DNA from: Parietaria judaica | Lineage: Eukaryota; Streptophyta; Magnoliopsida; Rosales; Urticaceae | Assembly: GCA_954871525.1 (NCBI GenBank) | Contig: OX940862.1 | Coordinates: 10,002,501 to 10,066,500, forward strand | Reading direction: 5' to 3' | DNA: 64,000 nucleotides | Shown here: one piece after another, positions 10,445-25,674 of the stretch | How positions within the stretch are numbered: position 1 is the first letter of the stretch | How the letters are laid out: the number at the start of each line of letters is the position of its first letter | The notes under the pieces: generated by a model | The model's input: the letters and a program-made list of their open reading frames with translations, nothing else | The model's database searches: none | What the model was told of the DNA's origin: nothing | Position numbers and translations under genes: made by a program

Positions 10445-12019
10445 GGGGCTTTGATTGATATTCAAGGCAACAAAAATGTCCTTGCTTATCCCTATTGTCT
10501 TATTGTTTTCACCAACTTTTTCGGATTATTACCATAAATCGGCAAGGGTGTTTTGGGGAGTTACTAAAATACAATAAATAGAAGATACTTGTCACATGGA
10601 CAAACAAACAAAAAAATAGGTACCGAGATGTAATAAATTGCTCTAAAATTATGAAGTATTTATGGTGTAAGTACTCAGATCTTATACCAAGTGTGTCCGT
10701 TGACCACAAAATAGTGGTATACTCAGATCTTATACCAATTGGTTATGAATCTTTTTAGAGTTTGACCGTATATATATATATATATATATTTGTTCCTCGT
10801 GTAATAGAATTTAATGGAGGATAGATGAAATACGAAAAATTGTGAATATGTTGGCACATTAAGTAGAAATTTTAGTACTTATCCGGAAAAATATCCCCAA
10901 AAGCTTATTTGAATATCTTTTATACACACTAATAATAGACTTTAATGGAAGATAGACGAAATACAAAAAAAAAAATTGTGAATATGTTGGCATATTAAGT
11001 AGAAATTTATATACTTTTCCCGCAAAATATCTCCAAAAAATTATTTCAATTTCTTTTATACACACTAGTAATAAAGTAGTGCTTAAAAGTATGAGATGTG
11101 ACCTCGATAATCCTGAATTTGTTTAACTATTATACTAAAATGACATGTGATTACTTTAATTGATTCATATACATATGACCTCGAGATTAATAACTAAATT
11201 AATTATTATTTTTAATAGCTATTCAAATCTCTTTCTTATGACAAGATCTCGTAAATCATAAATCTTACATGTGCATGAAGGTTCACAATTTTTTGTTCTA
11301 TTTTGCAGGCGATATTTCGTCGTAACTACTTGATCGTGCGAATTTACTTGTATTCTTATTACGTTAATGAATATAGAAAAAGAGTGAAATGAGACAAACA
11401 CAAGAAAGAACACAAAAATTAATTTGAAAAATTATAGCGCATTACTATTAGAAAATTTGTAACATTTTAATTACTTTCGGATTTTACTTCCTGTAAACTG
11501 GTAATTTCTCTACGAGTTTTGATTGTGTGCAACGGTGGAGACGAGCGCTACCGGGGAATTGGAAGAAATTGTGTTATTTTTATGGGTTTTTTGTTCTTCG
11601 GTCCTCTCCATCGAGAAACATAGTGAAAAAAATGATGTTTACGCAAAAACAACTCAAAAAAACACGTGGATGAAAATGTGAGTTCGATGATCCGTGCTAG
11701 CATCTTCGAAGAAAAATAAATAAATAAATAAATAAATAAAAACCTCGATGAATTATTCAACCAAATGATGTCTTTGAAGTATCAAGACGATTAATCTGAA
11801 CGAAATCGGCGGTGATGAATCGAAACTATGAATGAAGGCTTGAATACTTGCTAACGAAATATGAACGAAATCGGCGGTGATGAATCTTAACTTTGATTGT
11901 TGAGATACCAAAGTTGTGCCTTCGAAGTACTTTCCTCTTATCTTGCAAGAGACATTAGTTCACTATTGCTTAGTCCGAGTTCTGGATGAGGTGTGGAATA
12001 AAGAAATGAGATGTCAATC
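10445..12019. other. Gene-free interval upstream of the WAT1-related gene
   Basis: No gene recognised. It contains a duplicated CTCAGATCTTATACCA motif (about 10675 and 10720), a TA run (about 10770-10790), the tandem repeat at 10802-11068, an AAAT run (about 11715-11742), and a duplicated GAACGAAATCGGCGGTGATG motif near 11797 and 11863. Confidence 0.6.
10802..11068. repeat. Tandem duplication, about 131-136 bp x 2
   Basis: Units 10802-10932 and 10933-11068 are clearly alignable (TTAATGGARGATAGAYGAAA, TTGTGAATATGTTGGCA, TTTTATACACACTA in both). Non-coding. Confidence 0.85.
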
Positions 12020-12035
12020 TCAAAAGTCTATTGTT

Positions 12036-13800
12036 TTTTTTTTTTGTTTTTTTTTTGAAAGAAACTGGAATTTATTAATGCCCAGTACGGGTTGCGGCGG
12101 AATCCGCTATAATGAGGTCAACAATACAACGAGGTGGAAAATCCAACCATATCTTAGGAATAAAAGATACAAGATTACTTCGAGCAAGAGAATGAGCCAC
12201 CATAGTTCCACTCCTACGTATGAGTTGAAAAATCGAATTGGATCGAGAGGCCATCTCTTTTATATCCTTAATGGTGAATCCGTCTTCGTTCGCCATAGTC
12301 TCGGAACTGGCTAAAGAGTCGAAAGCCAGTTTGGAGTCTGACTCAATTTCACACGGAATGAAACCCCTATTGTACACAAATTTCAGTCCTTCCCGTATAG
12401 CCTCAAGTTCTGCTCCCAAAACCGACGCCGCCTTTGGTTTGGCCAATCCGAAGGCAGCGACAAATGTGCCTTGGTCATCTCGTATACAGCCACCAAGACC
12501 CATGAAGCTTCCATGCTTCGGAAAAGCAGCGTCGACGTTCACTTTCCATTTGCGGGTTGTTGGAGGAGACCAAATTGACGGGGTCTCACGTTGCTTAGGA
12601 GGTGTAGCCACATTTACTAGTCTCTCGAAGTCATTCAATGGAGTTATTGCTCGGATTAAAACTTTTTTGAAGTTGCTTCGACGGTCGTGCTTCTGTCTGT
12701 TTCTTTGATTCCAGACCTCCCATAACATGAAGGCGAGGAGAGAGAGATCGTGCTTCGATTTAGATTGTGCTTCATCCGTGAAGATATCGAGAAGACGCTT
12801 GCGAGGGTTAGCTTCTAGGATATGTTCAAAAGGAGAGTCTTTCCATGCTTCCTCAACTAGAGGACAAAATATGAGACTATGCGCAAAAGAATCAAACTCA
12901 CCTCCACAAAAGATGCATCGCGATTCCACCGGAATATGTCTCTCAGCCAGGTTTCCCATCGTGGGAATAATTTCCTGACACGCTCTCCAGATGAAGACCT
13001 TAATTTTGGGAGGTATTTTAATAGATCACACCTTGTTCCAAGTATCCTCAGAAAAGCATCGAGATGGACCCTCAGAGTTGCGAGACGTGCAAAGCTCACG
13101 AGCTGTATGATATCCGCTTCGAACATAATGAAGACCATGCTGGCCAAAATGCCAAACCACATAATCATTTCTTCTATTATTGGGTCTAGCCATCGTCAAG
13201 ATTTTTTCAGCCTCATACGGACGGAACGACTCACGAATGAGGCGAGTATTCCATTCCCCAGAGGCTAGAAGAAGGTCCCCCACTTTGGCATCAACACCCA
13301 GGACCGAAGGCGATTGAACTTTGAATGTCAATGGAGTCGGGATCCATCGGTCGTCATAAATAGAAATTTTAGTCCCGTCCCCAACCTTCCATCTCCAACC
13401 AATGTTGAGAAGTTCGAGGCCCCATAAGAGACTACGCCAGACATAGGAGCAGGCAACCTTTTCTTTTCCTTCCAATATTGATGACCCGGGGTAATATTTA
13501 CCCGCCATGACTCTTGCTGCAAGAGATTGAGGGGCTCTTGCCAGTCACCAAAATTGTTTGGCAAGAAGCGCCTGGTTGAATTCCTAGAGACTACGGAACC
13601 CCATTCTTCCATCCTTCTTCGGCTTACATAGTCTTTCCCAACTCTGTCAATGGAGCCTTTTTTTCGCTGCATCACCACCCCACCAAAAATCAGAGCATAT
13701 TTTTTCAATTTTCTTACAAAGACTTATCGGGATCTTGAAAGTGCTCATCGTATATGCCGGTACTGTAGTCCATATATATGTAGGAATAGATTGAAAGTGT
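12036..13800 (-). mobile_element. 5'-truncated LINE (non-LTR retrotransposon) with poly-A and target duplication
   Basis: The minus strand encodes the end of a LINE ORF2 and finishes in a poly-A tail (the T tract at about 12036-12056 on the plus strand). A 16 bp direct repeat TCAAAAGTCTATTGTT flanks the insertion at 12020-12035 and 13801-13816. The 5' end starts inside the reverse-transcriptase thumb region, so most of the element is missing, as expected for target-primed reverse transcription that stopped early. It lies between the WAT1-related gene and its orphan exon. Confidence 0.92.
12075..13790 (-). pseudogene. LINE ORF2 remnant: RT tail, zinc-binding domain, RNase H-like domain
   Basis: Upstream frames show the end of the reverse transcriptase (IPTYIWTT, then FKIPISLCKKIEK and FWWGGDA) and MAGKYYPGSSILEG, split between frames by frameshifts at about 13400-13700 and about 13030. 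The last open stretch, 12075-12959 (294 codons), carries the RT zinc-binding domain (CIFCGGEFDSFAHSLIFC) and an RNase H-like domain with acidic residues in VNVDAAF, GAELEAIREG and EIESDSKLA. It cannot make a working polymerase because the RT catalytic part is absent. Only decay is visible. Confidence 0.88.
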
Positions 13801-14091
13801 TCAAAAGTCTATTGTTATGTGTTATTATTGTGTCTTTAAAGGTCATATCATGAAATACTTGTGGAACTTTTTGAGAAAACAAAATTAAGAAAAGACCAAC
13901 AACAGCAATGATATGTCAATAAATAAGGTGACAATCGTGGATAGAATTTTGACATTATTGGCAATTTCTTTACGTTTTTGATGGTTGCGTATAAAATGTA
14001 AATTTGTCTTACAATTATATGAATTGAGTATGATAAAAAAAAAAAAAAAAAGTATTGTTTTTGTTTTTAAAATAAATTAAATTTTTTTCAG

Positions 14092-14295
14092 GTGTTTGGT
14101 AAAATTATTTTTTATAAAAAACACAAAAGCGAATTTATATTTTTTTGTACATGAGTCGTAAAAGACAGGATTCGTAACTTTTGGTTTTTCGTAACAGGTT
14201 TAGTCTATTTTTTCATTTTTTAGCCTAAATAGATTTTTCTTTTTACGAAACGCTAAATCAATTTTTGTTACCAATAATAATATTTTACCGAACAC
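14092..14295. mobile_element. Small inverted-repeat element (MITE-like)
   Basis: Starts GTGTTTGGTAAAAT and ends ATTTTACCGAACAC, its reverse complement with one mismatch; about 204 bp, non-coding. Superfamily not decided: the flanks show no clear target duplication. Confidence 0.5.
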
Positions 14296-14445
14296 ATGTT
14301 AGTTTTTTTTTTAACTGAAATTAAAAACAATGTTTTAAATTAAGTTCTGCCATATGGACCCAATAATGTTTGCATTTGCTATGATCCACATGTAATTAAA
14401 GCCAATCATTTTGGTGTCTTTGGTACGAGAAAGTAATCACACTAT

Positions 14446-14945
14446 GGCCCAGTTTGGCATTGCTGTGTTGTTGCAAAAATTACTTTGTAAAAGTAATTTA
14501 ACAGACTTTGTCAAGTAATTTAGTGTTTGGTTAGATAATTTACTAACGATCACTTTTTAAAAATAATGAAAAAAATACATTATTTAAAAATACATTAAAA
14601 CTATATCTTCCAACCTATCATTGGATTCGTATCGTCGCAAGCTTTCCAGTGCTTATTTTTATAAGTCAATCGGGGTTATAAAATTAAAGTTACGGAGTTT
14701 TGAAATTTAATATAACAAGAAAATTAAATATTTAAATAGAAATAATAAAAAAACAAAAAAGAAAAGAAAGACACATAAAACCCTCAAAATAGCTTTCTCC
14801 AAAATCATCAAGATGTTTTTCATTTTTGCCTATTAAAAAACAAAAATTATTTAGAAAGTAATTTTATTTTAACTTACCAAATAAAATTTTCTCCTTAATT
14901 TTAAGGAAAAAACAAAAGCACCTAGAATCAATACCAAACTGGCCC
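14446..14945. mobile_element. MITE-like element, about 500 bp
   Basis: Left end GGCCCAGTTTGGCATTG and right end CAATACCAAACTGGCCC form terminal inverted repeats of 17 bases with two mismatches. The flanking bases are TAT on both sides, a possible 3 bp target duplication of the kind made by PIF/Harbinger elements, although TAT is not their usual TWA. Confidence 0.65.
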
Positions 14946-15113
14946 TATATTAGTTCTAAAAGAGGAATTAAGAAATACTACATTCAAATAACATAGTCAA
15001 CAATAATGAATAATTATTCAAAGTTTAAATCAATTCCAATATTGATCAATAACTGAAAGTAATATGCTCCCTACACACTCGGGTTTTAGGTTTTAATGCA
15101 AGATAATAAATAA

Positions 15114-15143
15114 ATAAATAAATAAATAAATAAACAAATAAAC
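15114..15143. repeat. AATA microsatellite
   Basis: Tetranucleotide AATA repeated about seven times with one interruption. Confidence 0.85.
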
Positions 15144-15409
15144 ATAGCTTAAATTGCACCTTGTAATTCACGGAAAGTGGTATAGACTTTCCAACCGAAT
15201 ATAATTGGTTTTCAAAATCATATATTCGAATATCGAATTCGTCAATTTTTCGGTTCATGAATCGGTTTGTGCGATTTATATTTCACACGTGAGACATAGA
15301 AAATGGATTTCTAATATGCACAATGCTTCCATTAAACCAATCACGTAACCCCAAATCGAATTCAAATTCATATCAAGATCAAAATCAAAATCAAAGTTAG
15401 AAGACTTAC

Positions 15410-15615
15410 TTCTCTCGGAAGTAGGAAAGAGGGGCGAGAATGGCGAGAGCAATGAGGTCGCGGAAAACGCAGAAGACGAGCTGGTTGATTCCGACGTTCA
15501 ACGCAACCTTCGTGATCACGTGGTATCCGCCGGTGAAGAGCTGCACCACCGCCATCGCCGTGTGCGCTTTCTGCGCGCATATGCCGGGGATGCCACCAAC
15601 GACGATCCCAGCCAT
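15410..15615 (-). pseudogene. Orphan first exon of a second WAT1-related gene
   Basis: Encodes MAGIVVGG then [20 protein letters not shown] and [11 protein letters not shown], matching exon 1 of the gene at 10148-10350, with an intact start, no stop and a strong GTAAGT donor. Similarity continues about 50 bases into intron 1 and upstream through the TATA box (TATAAA at 15671-15676), then stops. No exons 2-7 follow on the minus strand between here and 10.45 kb. It is therefore a duplicated promoter plus exon 1. If transcribed it could encode only a 68-residue fragment plus intron read-through. Confidence 0.85.
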
Positions 15616-15676
15616 TTAGAATTTGATGTCGTTTTTCTCTGTCCTTACTTTGTCTTGAAATTTTCTGGTCTTTATA

Positions 15677-17000
15677 GAGGCTTTGATTGATGTTCGAGGT
15701 AGAAAAACATTGTAATGGTTTATTCTTCTTCTTCTTCCCTATTTTTGCTGATATATTTTTATTTTTCCACGTATTTTCTGTTTTTGGGATTATTGATATA
15801 TTATTATAAAAATGATTAAAAACAATAAATTGAAGATTGTGCTAATATGTTATTACCAAATACGAAAAAGTAATAAACTGTAATTCAATTAAGAGCATGG
15901 ATTTATTGTATTAGTAATGAAATAGATTGTTGTTTTTTTATTTTAAAGATTTTATGTATCAAACAATCATTTGATACATAATTGCACTTTTCTTATTCAA
16001 CAAATGAAAAGTAAAAAAAAAAAAGAGAGAGAGATAGATTTTTTTAATTATTCTTTTTTCTATTTTTAGAAAATAATAATGTATAAGTATTATTATGGAA
16101 ATATTATTATGAAAGTATGGTGTGCAATATACAATACTGAAACGACTTGTCGTATTCTCTTGTCCTTGGTAGTGGCCAACTGCATGATTCCTTGTCGTTT
16201 TTAGCAGCAAATATTTTGTTGTCGTATTTGATGCCACTAGCTTTGCCTAATTACAGAGTTAATTCATTATGCCTTTCAATCCTTTATTATTATAATATAA
16301 ATAGTAAAATAAAACACTTGAAATGTGCCTAAAAATTAAACGCTTGATCATTGATTAATTGATATGGTTTAATCAATTGTATACTTTGAGAAAAAATAGA
16401 ATAAAATTGAGTTTAATATCTAAATTAAGAATTAATTGCAAATTAATTTATTTTGAACATTATAACAATGATTGGTAATCAATTCACTAGCCGGCCTCTT
16501 GAGTTTGATATATTTGACACACCAATATATAGTTCAACGTCGTTGGACTTTAAAGTGTTACGGAATCCGCAATCATCCTATTATGTCATAGAGTAATAGA
16601 AAAGGCGGATCAAGTTTAAAAAAAGTGTATCGACACGTTTTGAGAACCCTTAAACATTCTAACGCTTATTAGATAACTAATATTCTTTCGACATTGGGTC
16701 GTGTTTCTCGTTTCTCGTAGTAATATAATTGTGACAAAATTATTTATTTATGGACTTTAGTACACGATTAACAGTATTAATGAACTCATTGAGCTATTAG
16801 TGACATCAAATGAGAGTTAAGACAACTTGACTTTGAATTTAAAGTACACTTTTGGTAAACCAAAAATACAATATTTGTGGGGCTAAATAATTGAGTGACT
16901 CAATATTTTAGGAATTAAAGAATTTAAGAGTAAAAATATTAAATTATGAATAAAATTTAAAATTTGACAAAGACTACAACACCCTCTGGGTTGCGGCCTT
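15677..17000. other. AT-rich intergenic DNA
   Basis: No gene recognised. 16143-16225 carries further TTGTCGT motifs. The rest is low-complexity AT DNA with short frames only. Confidence 0.5.
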
Positions 17001-19256
17001 GATAATCGCTGCGAGGAAAAGACGGAGAGAAATAGTTTCGCTCAATGTGGAATGCTCGCCACGGTAAATTTGTGTTGCAATTTACGAGGCGTTTAAAAAC
17101 AGCCGTGCAACGTCTTTAATTTTTGGCTTGCACGATACTGTTTCAAAATCGGCGTGAAATCTAAAAACCAATATAACTTTTTAAAACCGTCGCGCTAAAT
17201 CCATTGTTTAATCCCAACTTTCTGTAAGTATATCCGATAACTGAAATTGGAATATTTACATATGTCTATAAATAAACAGTTTGTGTATTTTTCCTTCTAA
17301 TGATAATATGTAGATGGATTCATATTAGGACTAAAGTCTAGGAAAATGCCTCGAATATGTTCTACGCCATGGCCCATGATCAATCTTGTAACACTTGACT
17401 TGAGTGATATATCAACTTTTTTCTCTAAAAATAAAAAAATACGGAATTTATTATGTTCCTATTTTGAAGCGACTAATTCCCACGCGGAATCGAGCCAACT
17501 CACACCACCATGGCTGCTAAATTCTATAGTAGAAATGGAAAATAATGGAATAATTGATAAATAATTAAGAGATAATATTTGATAATTTTTGGATAAAAAT
17601 AATAAAAATATGAAGATGCCATGCATATTTGCATGCCTAACAACCACCTAATTTCGTGTATAATTAACCATTACGCGTATCCTACTATATAGCCACTAAT
17701 ATGCACGTCCATTATATAATTAATAATAACAAAAACTTTTCTTATAATTAATTAATATATTAGGTCCGATATATTTGATTACATGCAAATATATATATTA
17801 CGAGGAACCTTCGCGTTACCATATTTAATAAAATAGTGAAAACTGGCCTGCTTCAACAAAGCTATAAATAATAAAAATTATATATATTCTAAAGAAAATT
17901 ATAAGTGAAAATACACTATCCAATTTTGTATCAATGTGTGAATGTACTATGGTTCAACTACATCGTACATGTTCATATATATACGTTTATTTCCAAAAAA
18001 AAAAAGTGTCATATATATACGTTTAATGTGGTACAATTTGTACGAATAATTAATTTTTGTGTAAAAAAATATATATACGTTTAATGTGGTACAATTTTGT
18101 ATTTTTTGTGTTTTATTTATTATCCATGTAATGTGGATTGATTATTATTATTATTGTTTAATTGCTTAACTATCTTGAAGTGAAGACTTATTTTTCTTCC
18201 ACTTTGGCAAAACATGAATTTCAACGTAAAACAGAAAGGTCGAGTTTTTCAACAATACAAATTAATATATGATATTATGCAATTTTCCACTATCAAATAT
18301 CAATTAGAAAGATAGTGGAAAATAAATTCATATGGTTTATAGCTTTGACTTAGTCTAAACCCCAAACATGTGTGAGTGTGAAACTTTATCTTTATTTATT
18401 TCCTTCTCTTTTCCAATGGTGGCTCAAGAAACATGTGAGACCTTAAATCAAGGAGATTACAAAGTCAAAGTAAATAGTTACAACCAAAAGTGCCAAAATA
18501 TAAAGTGTACAAAATATATGATTATGCTTGTATTGTATATCTATAGTCAATTTAGGAAATTTCTTGATAAAGAATGTATATAATATATATGGACTATAGT
18601 ACCGGCATTAGACGGCAAGAATTTTAGGAAATTGAATTTTATGCAAAAATAAATGTATAAAATATCGCATCATATTCAGTAAACTCCAAAATCAACTCAT
18701 TTAAGTCCAAACATGGTTCATAAAAGTTTACGTATATCATGGATGCTTGATGACCAATCACGCCACTTATTAATAGTTTAATGTAAGATACAAATATTAT
18801 TTCATAAATACAAAATGGCTACTTCGTAGTCTTTTAATTACCCTAGGGATTAGTACTATACATTTACCTAAACACACAAGAATATAATTTACATTACTTT
18901 CCCAAGAATATAAAGATATTGCTTTTTGCCTAAAACACAAGTTAAAGTACACTACTACCAACCGTCAAACGTGTGAAAGATAACAGCAGTGTGAGAAACG
19001 GGGAGGACAAAGAGGACCAGAAACAGATGGGGGACCCAAAATAATATCACAAACATATTTGTTGCCTAAATTGAAGTGAATTGATCTTAAAAGCATCATT
19101 GAATTGAACTTACCCGACCAAACACGTTTACTTCGCTTTGTGCTTATTCATAAAAGGAAAATTCAACTAATTTTAAGAAAAAGTTTAAAAATATTGATCA
19201 AAATTAAGTTTATTTTTCTCTTTTATCCAAGAATTTGAATGCCGTTTTTGCCGAAA

Positions 19257-19400
19257 AATCGTTTGCCGTTATCGACAGAGTAATCGTTTACCGATAGATT
19301 TATCGTTGGAAAACCTATAAAAATTATCGTTTGCCGTTATCGAACTTATCGATGGATTAATCGGTTATCGATGGATTTATCGATGGAAAACCTATAAAAA
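19257..19400. repeat. Tandem TATCG-rich repeat, about 70 bp x 2
   Basis: Two units begin ATCGTTTGCCGTTATCGA and end GGAAAACCTATAAAAA. Each contains several TTATCG or ATCGATGGA motifs. Confidence 0.7.
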
Positions 19401-19559
19401 AATAAATTAAAATAACAATTATTATTTACAAATTATAAGTTGTAACTTGTAAGTCAAAATGCTCTCTTTACTTATTTACTATTAGATAAAATATGCTTAT
19501 TTGATAAATTTTGGAAAGAGTCAAAGTCATATTTTACTAATATGAAGTATTTAAAAATC

Positions 19560-20000
19560 ACCAATTGTTAATTATATAAAATATTCCCACTTGAAGATGT
19601 ATCAAAAAAATTGAAGAACTAACTCAATTTAACCAATTTCTTAAAGATATATACTTTTTCCTTAATGGTTGGAAAACGTTAAATTACAAAAAAAATTATC
19701 CCAACCACACAATTTATGAATTATATACAATATTATAAGATTAAATTACACCAAAAAAGTCGATTAACTAGCTCAATTAACCAATTTTTTGAAACATATG
19801 TACTTTTGTCGCAATAATTGGACAATTCAGGAAAACGTCAAATTGCAAAAAAAAAATTATGTCAAACTCATAGTTTCCTAATTATATACATTGTTAAACA
19901 ATGAAATTACATCAAAAATATTAAAAATATAGCTCAAGTTTAACAATTTCCGATAAATAAATACTTTTACCGCAATTATATAACAATTCGAACAAACACT
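19560..20000. repeat. Diverged tandem array, three units of about 120-165 bp
   Basis: Each unit starts near AATTATATAMAAT, followed by ACCAAAAAARTYGA-like DNA, AGCTCAA(T)TTAACAATTT, then TACTTTT and CGCAAT. Order is kept in all three, with many indels. Non-coding. Confidence 0.65.
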
Positions 20001-20850
20001 AATTAAAAGCACCCCAATTCTTCAAAAAAAGACTATTATAATTCATCCATATTCCTTAATAAACCTAAAAAAATCAAATTAAACAATAACATTTGATTCA
20101 AAACCTAAAATGTACAATCAAAGTATCATGAAACTCAAACTTGAACTTTCATTTAACATAATAGCTTTTTATGTAACTATATGAAATATAGAATAAAATT
20201 GTGAAAAATTGACATGATTGACACATATACAACATTTAAACTTCAAAACATTCAAGATCCACTAAAAAAAAAAAAAAACCTAAAAATACCTTTAAATTCT
20301 AAAATTAAAAGAAATTGGAACTTTTGCCGCAAAAAAGAAAAAACTATACTGGGGTTGACTTATCGTTTTTGACCGAAAAGTAACAAGCTTTTCGAAAAAA
20401 TACACTTGAAAACTTTGCTCGATAAGTGACTTGCTTTTCGAATCGAAAAATCGCGATAAGTATAAAACGACAACGATTAGAGGAGATAAGTTACCGAGAA
20501 GTGGTTTTTAGCGATTAATCGCTCGATTATCGCAAAATTTCGATCCTTGCTTATCCGACACCGATTATTTCAAACTTCGTCCTTTCTCTCTCGCTCATCC
20601 AAACACCAACACTCTCAGCCTCGAACATAACATCCGACTCACTTCTTTCTCAATTATTTTTTACTTAACACCACCGAATTCCTCATTTCAAATTTTTTTT
20701 TCATTTATGAAATTATATTTAGAGTTTCAATTTGGGGTACATTTGTGTTTGTCGTTTTGATTGCAGGGTCCTATTTTTATTTATATAATAGGCTTCAATT
20801 GTAGACTAAGAAGAGATTGAGAATTAAAGGTTTAGGGGTTCGAATCTAAC

Positions 20851-20985
20851 AGACAATATGTGCTTGGTCTAGTGGTAACAAGTACATCACTTAAAACATT
20901 AGAGGTCTTGAGTTCGAGTCACCATGAGGGTAGGAGTGAAATCCAAAGATCCTCATATATATATATAATTATATATAATAAAAAA
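20851..20985 (+). mobile_element. tRNA-derived SINE, copy 3, with 15 bp target duplication
   Basis: Box A-like TGGTCTAGTGG at 20865-20875 and box B-like GAGTTCGAGTC at 20910-20920, then the family body ending GATCCTCATATATATA. Exact 15 bp direct repeats GGGTTCGAATCTAAC flank it at 20836-20850 and 20986-21000. This is the clearest proof that the family moves by retroposition. Confidence 0.92.
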
Positions 20986-21000
20986 GGGTTCGAATCTAAC

Positions 21001-22110
21001 GTAAGATGATATCTCAAGGTTGTTATCCCCAAAGTCGGCATTGCTATGTCCGAAGTAAGGGTTTACAATCACCGATTTCTAGACCAAGTAACCCGACGAT
21101 GATTTTATGTCTGTCTTGTCTTCATGGATAACAATCCCTTAAGGGTTGTTGTCCTCGAAGTCAAGGTTACTATTCGAAGCCCGAAACATAGCAACTTCAA
21201 ATTTTAACATAGTAACCCTGACGAAAATAGACGTTTGTGATTCTATGTCTGACCTCAGGGATAACAATCATGTGTACCCTCAGTTACATTGTCAGACTTC
21301 GGGGTTGCTATGTTCAAAGTGGGAGTTGCTATGGCTGACGTGGGAGAATATAAATCATCATCTCTTGCCCTGGGTCGTTTTCCCGGCCTCATGGTGGCTC
21401 ACCGATAATAATCAATGCCTCTTCGCGCTCCTATGGTGTTTGTCATTGCCGCTCCTTTTAGCTCGATGTATTGAGCAGTTTGTTGAGTGAAGATCACTTA
21501 AAATGAAAAAAAAAACATTGACTCTAGTTCGTCATTGTTGCTTCTACCGAAGTCGTCGCTTCCACCACGTGCACCATCAGCTATGTTGTCATTGGGCCAT
21601 TAAAACCCGCATCTCTATCAAATATTGCTTTGCATTGTCCTTATTATGATTGGCTCTAATACTAATATTAGAAATCAATTTTGCTTGGCCTATTTGTAAC
21701 TCTACGTACATACTTATATAAGAGGTCACAGGGCCACGTGTGCATTGTACATACATCTACATACTGTAAACTCGGCGAATAGTGTTACATGTTCTTAAAC
21801 TGAATATATCTAGTAATGCGAGAGTGCACTATAACATAACCAATAATGTCATCTCATTAAAAAAAAAAAAAAAACCTAAATTGATACAACCCAAAATCAC
21901 TATCGAAATAGAAACATCACAATTTAATTGATTATATGGGTTAGTTTTAAGATATAAAACAAATTTAATAAAGTTTAATAATGAAATAACAAAACAAAAT
22001 ACTTTAAATTATTTAATTAAATAAGTCGCTTAATCCGATAATCCTAAATGATACAAATGTAACAGAAACCAAAGACAAGTTTTTGACACGGAAAACAATC
22101 CCACGAAATC
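21001..22110. other. Intergenic DNA upstream of the CPK gene
   Basis: 21010-21350 is richer in GC and repeats variants of GGTTGCTATGTYCGAAGT several times on one strand. No protein family recognised in its open frames. The rest is AT-rich. Confidence 0.4.
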
Positions 22111-22541
22111 CCCGTAATCTCTCTCTCCTCTTCTTCTTCTTCTTCTCTCTCTCCTATTCAAAGAACGAAGAAAAAAAATGGTAAAAGCTTTTGTCTTCTC
22201 AGATGCCCATGTTATGAATTCACCTTTTGTCTTAGTTTCTGTTTCTGTTTGTTGAATTGTTCAAGCTTGGTGACCCCTTGTGGTTGATTCGTTCATCATT
22301 GCTTCCTTGAGAGTTTTGGCTGTAATTTGTTGACTTTTTTGGGATCCGAATGATCAAAACAGGGAGCTTTGTTCGTGTCGGAGATTAAATTTGTTCATGT
22401 CTTAGATTCAATCTCTTTTTGTCGTGTCTTTTTGGCAGTTATGATTGATGATCCGAAGAGGGTTTGAGGTTCGACTCGAACATGTCAAGGATTAGATCTC
22501 GGTGTTGAGAGACTGGTCGAATCTGTTTGAGTTAGGGTTTC
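22110..22541 (+). promoter_or_regulatory. CPK 5' leader with probable leader intron and two uORFs
   Basis: A CT-rich stretch (about 22118-22156) is typical of a plant transcription start. A likely leader intron runs from a GT at about 22181 to the AG at about 22439. Two eight-codon upstream ORFs follow: 22441-22467 (MIDDPKRV) and 22482-22508 (MSRIRSRC). Both end before the main ATG at 22542, so they could lower translation of the kinase. Confidence 0.55.

Positions 22542-25674
<3,133 letters not shown>

Larger units (their letters stand above)
13817..15349. other. AT-rich intergenic DNA with two MITE-like elements
   Basis: No gene recognised. It contains the inverted-repeat elements at 14092-14295 and 14446-14945 and an AATA microsatellite at 15114-15143. 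Confidence 0.6.
17001..20850. other. Gene-free interval
   Basis: No coding region recognised. It holds a short repeated block ATATATATACGTTTAATGTG (about 18010 and 18065), the TATCG-rich block at 19257-19400, the diverged tandem array at 19560-20000, a second TATCG-rich block at about 20355-20545, and a pyrimidine-rich stretch with some 5' UTR character at about 20570-20700 that leads to no recognisable gene. Confidence 0.5.

Noticed and set aside
12238..12978. Plus-strand open frames of 156 and 83 codons
   Set aside because: They are antisense shadows of the LINE RNase H and zinc-binding domains.
20836..21000. A tRNA gene
   Set aside because: The box A/B pair belongs to a SINE with target duplications. 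The GGTTCGAATC in the duplication itself has no tRNA arms around it, and no cloverleaf closes.
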